From Pseudomonas frederiksbergensis (GTDB taxonomy: Bacteria > Pseudomonadota > Gammaproteobacteria > Pseudomonadales > Pseudomonadaceae), in NCBI RefSeq assembly GCF_017114915.1, contig NZ_JAAUOE010000039.1, forward strand, positions 7,197 to 44,875: a stretch of 37,679 nt of DNA, written 5' to 3'. This document shows, one piece after another, positions 34,300-37,679 of the stretch. The position numbers and the translations under genes were made by a program. Positions within the stretch are counted from its first letter, which is position 1. The number at the start of each line of letters is the position of its first letter. Under the pieces are notes generated by a model. It saw only the letters and a program-made list of their open reading frames with translations. It searched no databases and had not been told where the DNA came from.

Positions 34300-34537
34300 G
34301 GCGTAGAAAAGATCGGGCAAAGCGCTGTCGTTGACAGCAACCCAGGTAGCCAGAACCTTTAAGGCTACGCCACACCGTGGTGGTTCTCCCAAAGTGCGAT
34401 TAGCGTCCGGCGGCTCGCACGGTCACAGCGATGTGATGGATGCCTACTTTTATCAGTGTGCCGACTGCGGCAACTCTTCCCCTTTCATAGCTGCTCTGCA
34501 GCAACCTATCCGCTTGGCCATTTCCTTGCGCCAACCT

Positions 34538-34572
34538 GCGCCCGTCTCTTTCTCCCGGAAAGAGACGGGCGC
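34538..34572. repeat. Perfect 15-bp inverted repeat
   Basis: Arms GCGCCCGTCTCTTTC (34538-34552) and its exact complement (34558-34572) with loop TCCCG. No poly-T follows, so it may be a structural RNA or a protein-binding site. Confidence 0.85.
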
Positions 34573-34988
34573 TAATTCCGCTGCTGCAGCCCAACCCGTA
34601 CAAGGCTTTGCGGCATTTCCCCTCGTGACAATCGGCGTGACAAACACCGAAAAGTCACTCGCAACAGCGACGCAGATGATGGTGCCGAAGCCCAAGGAAT
34701 GGACTGCACCTGACTGAGTCAGGCATGCCCTGGTCATCGCATCGCTGCCTTCACCAGACTCAGAATCTCGCGGCACCGGATTCGTCAACCGGTACAGCCT
34801 CCACCCGCCCGCATCCTCGGATGCGTCCAGGAGGCCAGTTTCATGGGAGTTGCCCGGGCTCTTGGTCGTAAAGAGCCGTCCGTTCCGCGTCAGTGAACAC
34901 CCTCACAGGCCGCAGGGACCTTCATCCCTGATAACACTCAACATCCGTGGCGGGCGCGTGAGGGCATCAGTGGGAAAACAGGAGAAAG

Positions 34989-35852
34989 GTGATGCTGCAA
35001 TCAAGCTGGAGCTTGCCGCCGCAACCCTTGCTGGAGGCCAACCCGACGCCATTAGATTATCCGGTGGCCGCCCTCGGTGATCTGCTGGGACCGGCCGTCG
35101 AGCGCATGGCCGAAGTGATGGGTGTGCCGCAGGCCATGGCCGCGCAATCGGTGCTGGCCACCTCGGCCTTGGCCACTCAGGGGCATGCCAATGTGCATTT
35201 GAATGGCCGGGTCTATCCGCTGTCACTGTACCTGCTCACTATTGCGGCTTCCGGTGATCGCAAGACGGCGGTGGATAAGCTGGCCTTGCAACCATCCCGC
35301 GAATGGGAACGCCTGCAATGGCAGGCCTACCACGAAAAACTCAGTCGCCATCCTGCCACGCTGGCGCAATCTCAGAAGCAGATGGCAACGATCGATTGCC
35401 ACACCGACACGCCAATCCAGATAGAGCCTGCACTTAATGCTGCAGCCCTATTTGGCAGGTCGACTGCTCAAGGACCCGTTGCTCAACAGCCAAGGCATCT
35501 TCGCCCGTTGCCTGATCACCTGGCCACCGAGCTTGGCCGGACAGCGCTTTTATCAGCCGGTGGATCTCACCCAAGACATCAGTCTCAAACGCTACACCCA
35601 ACGAATCACCGACCTGCTGCAACGTCCTTGGGCAATCGACAGCGATGGCGCGCTACACCCCAAAACCCTGCCCCTGAGGAGCCTGGTCCCGTACGACCCA
35701 GCGCCTCCAAGGCCGCGGACAACCTGCTACGGATTGCCGGCGTCCTTGCGGTACTGGAAGACCGCGACCTGATCGAGGTCAACCACATCCTATCTGCCAA
35801 ACGGTCAGCAGCACGACGGATACACACACGAGGAAGGTCAGCAAAGTGGTAA
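34989..35852 (+). pseudogene. DUF3987 (YfjI-like) gene, broken
   Basis: The start is sound: AGGAG before GTG 34989/ATG 34992, and about 135 residues resembling the N-terminus of DUF3987 proteins (PVAALGDLLGPAVERMAEVM, HANVHLNGRVYPLSLYLLT, SGDRKTAVDKLAL). Then reading shifts. The family-like middle (LKDPLLNSQGIFARCLITWP, from about 35457) is in another frame. The tail (SKAADNLLRIAGVLAVLEDR, about 35710-35780) returns to the first frame. A block of roughly 100 residues seems missing around 35430. Intact relatives occur in integrative elements of Pseudomonas, often near replication or regulatory regions. The protein is probably non-functional. Confidence 0.75.
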
Positions 35853-35987
35853 GTCAAAGATCACGCTTCAAGAGAGCACCATGAGAACACTCTGACCCAC
35901 AGGAGCAGAGAGAGACCCTGTGACAAAGCCCCCATTAAAGCCTCCTGTGTTCGTGTTCGAACGTCACACCGACTAAATCTAGAGGCC

Positions 35988-36815
35988 TCAGCCTTTCACT
36001 GCTCCTGCGGTTAACCCTGAAACAATGCGCCGCTGGAAGAACAAAACCAACAAAACAATGGGGATCGTCACAATGACCGAAGCGGCCATAATGTTGCCCC
36101 AAGGCAGTTCATGTGCGCTGCCACCGGTAATCAAAGCAATTGCTACAGGTACTGTGCGCTGCTCGTTGGTCAAGGTGAACGTCAAGGCAAAGAGAAACTC
36201 ATTCCATGCTGCCACAAAGGCCAATAACCCTGTAGTCACTAAAACCGGCCACATCAGCGGCATCAATACACGGGTAATAATCGTCCAGGGCCCAGCACCG
36301 TCCATGATTGCCGCTTCCTCCAGCTCCTTGGGTAAACCTCGAATAAAAGTGGTCAGCACCCAGACAGTAAAAGGAAGTGTGAAAATCAAGTATGAAAGCG
36401 TCAGGCCAAGCATGTTGTTGTATAGGCCGAGCAAGCGGATCAGTTCGAACATGCCCGACAGAACAACGACCTGCGGAAACATGGAAACAGCCAGAATAGT
36501 CACGAGGATCGTGTTGCGCCCGCGGAAACGTATTCGCCCCAACGCATAGGAAGCGGTGACGCTCAGCAACAAAGACACCACAACCACAGAAAGCGAGACC
36601 AGCAGTGAGTTTAGGATGTTAGCCGCGAAGCGTTGCTCACGGAACACTGAAACATAGTTTCCCCAGTGCCAGAACTCAGGAAAGTAGTCGACATTAAATA
36701 GCTGCGACGACGGTTTAAGCGAGGAAATGATCGCGTAGTAAAACGGAAACACAGAAACGAAAACAATCATCGCCACCAGAAAGTAAAAGGCACAGGTCCC
36801 GAGTGCTTTTTTCAT
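35988..36815 (-). CDS. Sugar ABC transporter permease, MalG/ThuG-like
   Basis: Inner-membrane permease of a carbohydrate uptake ABC transporter (binding-protein-dependent, CUT1 type). It has 275 residues and six transmembrane helices. The EAA loop that contacts the ATPase is at about 167-190 (EEAAIMDGAGPWTIITRVLM). AVSMFPQVVVLSGMFELI and PWGNIMAASVIVTIPIVLLV resemble ThuG of the trehalose/maltose system. The sugar is not proven. AAGGAGATTTG precedes the ATG. It follows the MalF-like partner by 11 nt. No ATPase or binding protein is in the window. Confidence 0.92.
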   Translation of the reverse strand: MKKALGTCAFYFLVAMIVFVSVFPFYYAIISSLKPSSQLFNVDYFPEFWHWGNYVSVFREQRFAANILNSLLVSLSVVVVSLLLSVTASYALGRIRFRGRNTILVTILAVSMFPQVVVLSGMFELIRLLGLYNNMLGLTLSYLIFTLPFTVWVLTTFIRGLPKELEEAAIMDGAGPWTIITRVLMPLMWPVLVTTGLLAFVAAWNEFLFALTFTLTNEQRTVPVAIALITGGSAHELPWGNIMAASVIVTIPIVLLVLFFQRRIVSGLTAGAVKG

Positions 36816-36826
36816 AACAAATCTCC

Positions 36827-37679
36827 TTAATGCTCATCGTCGAAGCGAACGCGCCCGGCCACGATATATAGAACGGTGCAGAAGGCCACAACCAGAAACA
36901 ACAGCGTGGACGCGGCGGAACCGTAGCCGACCTCCTGGAAATCCAGGAGCTGCTGGCGTGCGTAAATCGACATCGACATGGTGTCTTTACTATTGGAGGT
37001 CAGTACATAAATGAGATCGAACACGCGCAAGGCATCCAGCACGCGAAAAAGCACCGCTACCATGATCGCGGGCCGAACCAGCGGCAATGTGACCCTGAAG
37101 AACACCCGCACCGGATGGATACCATCAACCTTTGCGGCTTCATAGCAATCGGAAGGCAGCATCTGCAGGCCGGCCAGAATGAGCAGCGCCATAAAGGGTG
37201 TAGTTTTCCAGACGTCCACCATCACCACGGCCATCATCGAGAGGTCTGGATCCGCCGTCCAGGCGAGCGGATGGTCGATGACGCCCAAGGCCATCAGCGC
37301 ATGATTCAGGATCCCGAACTGATCGTTCAGCATCCAGCTCCACATTTTCGCTGAGACAATAGTGGGAATAGCCCAGGGGATCAGCACGGCCGCGCGCACC
37401 CACGCACGCCCTGGAAACTGTGCGTTCAACACCAGAGCGACGATCATACCCAGAACGACTTCCAGACTGACCGACACAACAGCAAAGCACGCAGTGTTCC
37501 AAACCGCGCGCCACCAATCGGGGTCCGTAAGCAGGCCCGACCAGTGCCCAGCGTCAACACTTAGATAATTGGAAAAACCAATAAACTGCGCGCCGCTCAA
37601 ATCCACAAGGTTGGCATTGGTGAAACCAAACCAGATAGTGCGGGCGAGCGGCCAACCGGCAATAAGCGCCAGAATCACC
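36827..37679 (-). CDS. Sugar ABC transporter permease, MalF/ThuF-like, N-terminus cut off
   Basis: The 3' part of a second CUT1 permease. The frame runs off the window's right edge, so the start is missing. The fragment has 283 residues. The TM region starts in ILALIAGWPLARTIWFGFTN. The EAA loop is near YEAAKVDGIHPVRVFFRVTL. DPDWWRAVWNTACFAVVSVS resembles ThuF-type trehalose permeases. It forms a heterodimer with the MalG-like protein and is the upstream gene of the pair. Confidence 0.9.
   Translation of the reverse strand, partial: VILALIAGWPLARTIWFGFTNANLVDLSGAQFIGFSNYLSVDAGHWSGLLTDPDWWRAVWNTACFAVVSVSLEVVLGMIVALVLNAQFPGRAWVRAAVLIPWAIPTIVSAKMWSWMLNDQFGILNHALMALGVIDHPLAWTADPDLSMMAVVMVDVWKTTPFMALLILAGLQMLPSDCYEAAKVDGIHPVRVFFRVTLPLVRPAIMVAVLFRVLDALRVFDLIYVLTSNSKDTMSMSIYARQQLLDFQEVGYGSAASTLLFLVVAFCTVLYIVAGRVRFDDEH

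Larger units (their letters stand above)
34006..34988. other. Non-coding part of a probable integrative-element remnant
   Basis: About 1 kb without a gene I can support. It contains a 17-bp perfect inverted repeat, a 12-bp palindrome amid DnaA-box-like 9-mers, and a 15-bp perfect inverted repeat. Open frames on both strands are short and overlap those repeats. A minus-strand frame (34453-34788, 111 residues) is the longest but lacks recognisable motifs. Confidence 0.6.

Overview
The window is a chromosomal segment of a fluorescent-group Pseudomonas (P. fluorescens-like). The evidence is codon and protein character, REP elements built on the sequence TGTAGGAGCTGGCTTGCCAG, and gene order. From memory, that order matches the P. 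aeruginosa block metZ-purF-cvpA-dedD-folC-accD-trpF-truA-fimV-usg-asd-leuB-(methyltransferase)-leuD-leuC-lysR, then ibpA, dus, thioesterase, hydrolase, tetR, tRNAs, gltX, uvrB and an aromatic aminotransferase. Almost everything is core genome; the right end, from about 34.0 kb, is accessory.

Layout. 1-700: minus-strand tRNA operon, tRNA-Val followed by at least three tandem tRNA-Asp copies. 706-9.6 kb: minus-strand metabolic genes for methionine (metZ), purine (purF), fatty acid (accD), folate (folC) and tryptophan (trpF) synthesis, tRNA pseudouridine (truA), plus cvpA and a SPOR-domain dedD. 9.8-13.6 kb: fimV and an Asd-like protein that has lost its catalytic residues. 13.9-19.2 kb: asd and leuB/leuD/leuC with an embedded methyltransferase. 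They are read from a promoter upstream of leuC, next to a LysR-type box shared with a divergent lysR gene. 20.4-23.6 kb: a large five-PAS GGDEF-EAL protein. 23.9-27.4 kb: ibpA with a heat-shock promoter and ROSE-like thermometer, dusC, a thioesterase, an alpha/beta hydrolase and tetR. 27.5-28.1 kb: a duplicated tRNA-Glu/tRNA-Ala pair. 28.3-33.4 kb: gltX, uvrB and, divergently, an aromatic/aspartate aminotransferase. 33.56-33.94 kb: a small membrane protein gene and tRNA-Asn.

Downstream of tRNA-Asn lies about 2 kb without an intact gene. It holds two long perfect inverted repeats, a cluster of DnaA-box-like 9-mers around a 12-bp palindrome, and a broken DUF3987 (YfjI-like) gene. I read this as the decayed remnant of an integrative element that used the tRNA gene as its target. 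The window ends inside a carbohydrate ABC-transporter operon (two permeases, trehalose/maltose ThuF-ThuG-like).

The most rewarding second looks are the remnant origin-like region, the catalytically dead Asd paralogue, the compensatory base changes in the duplicated tRNA spacers, the LysR box/leuC promoter pair, and the ibpA leader. I see no obviously new multi-gene system.
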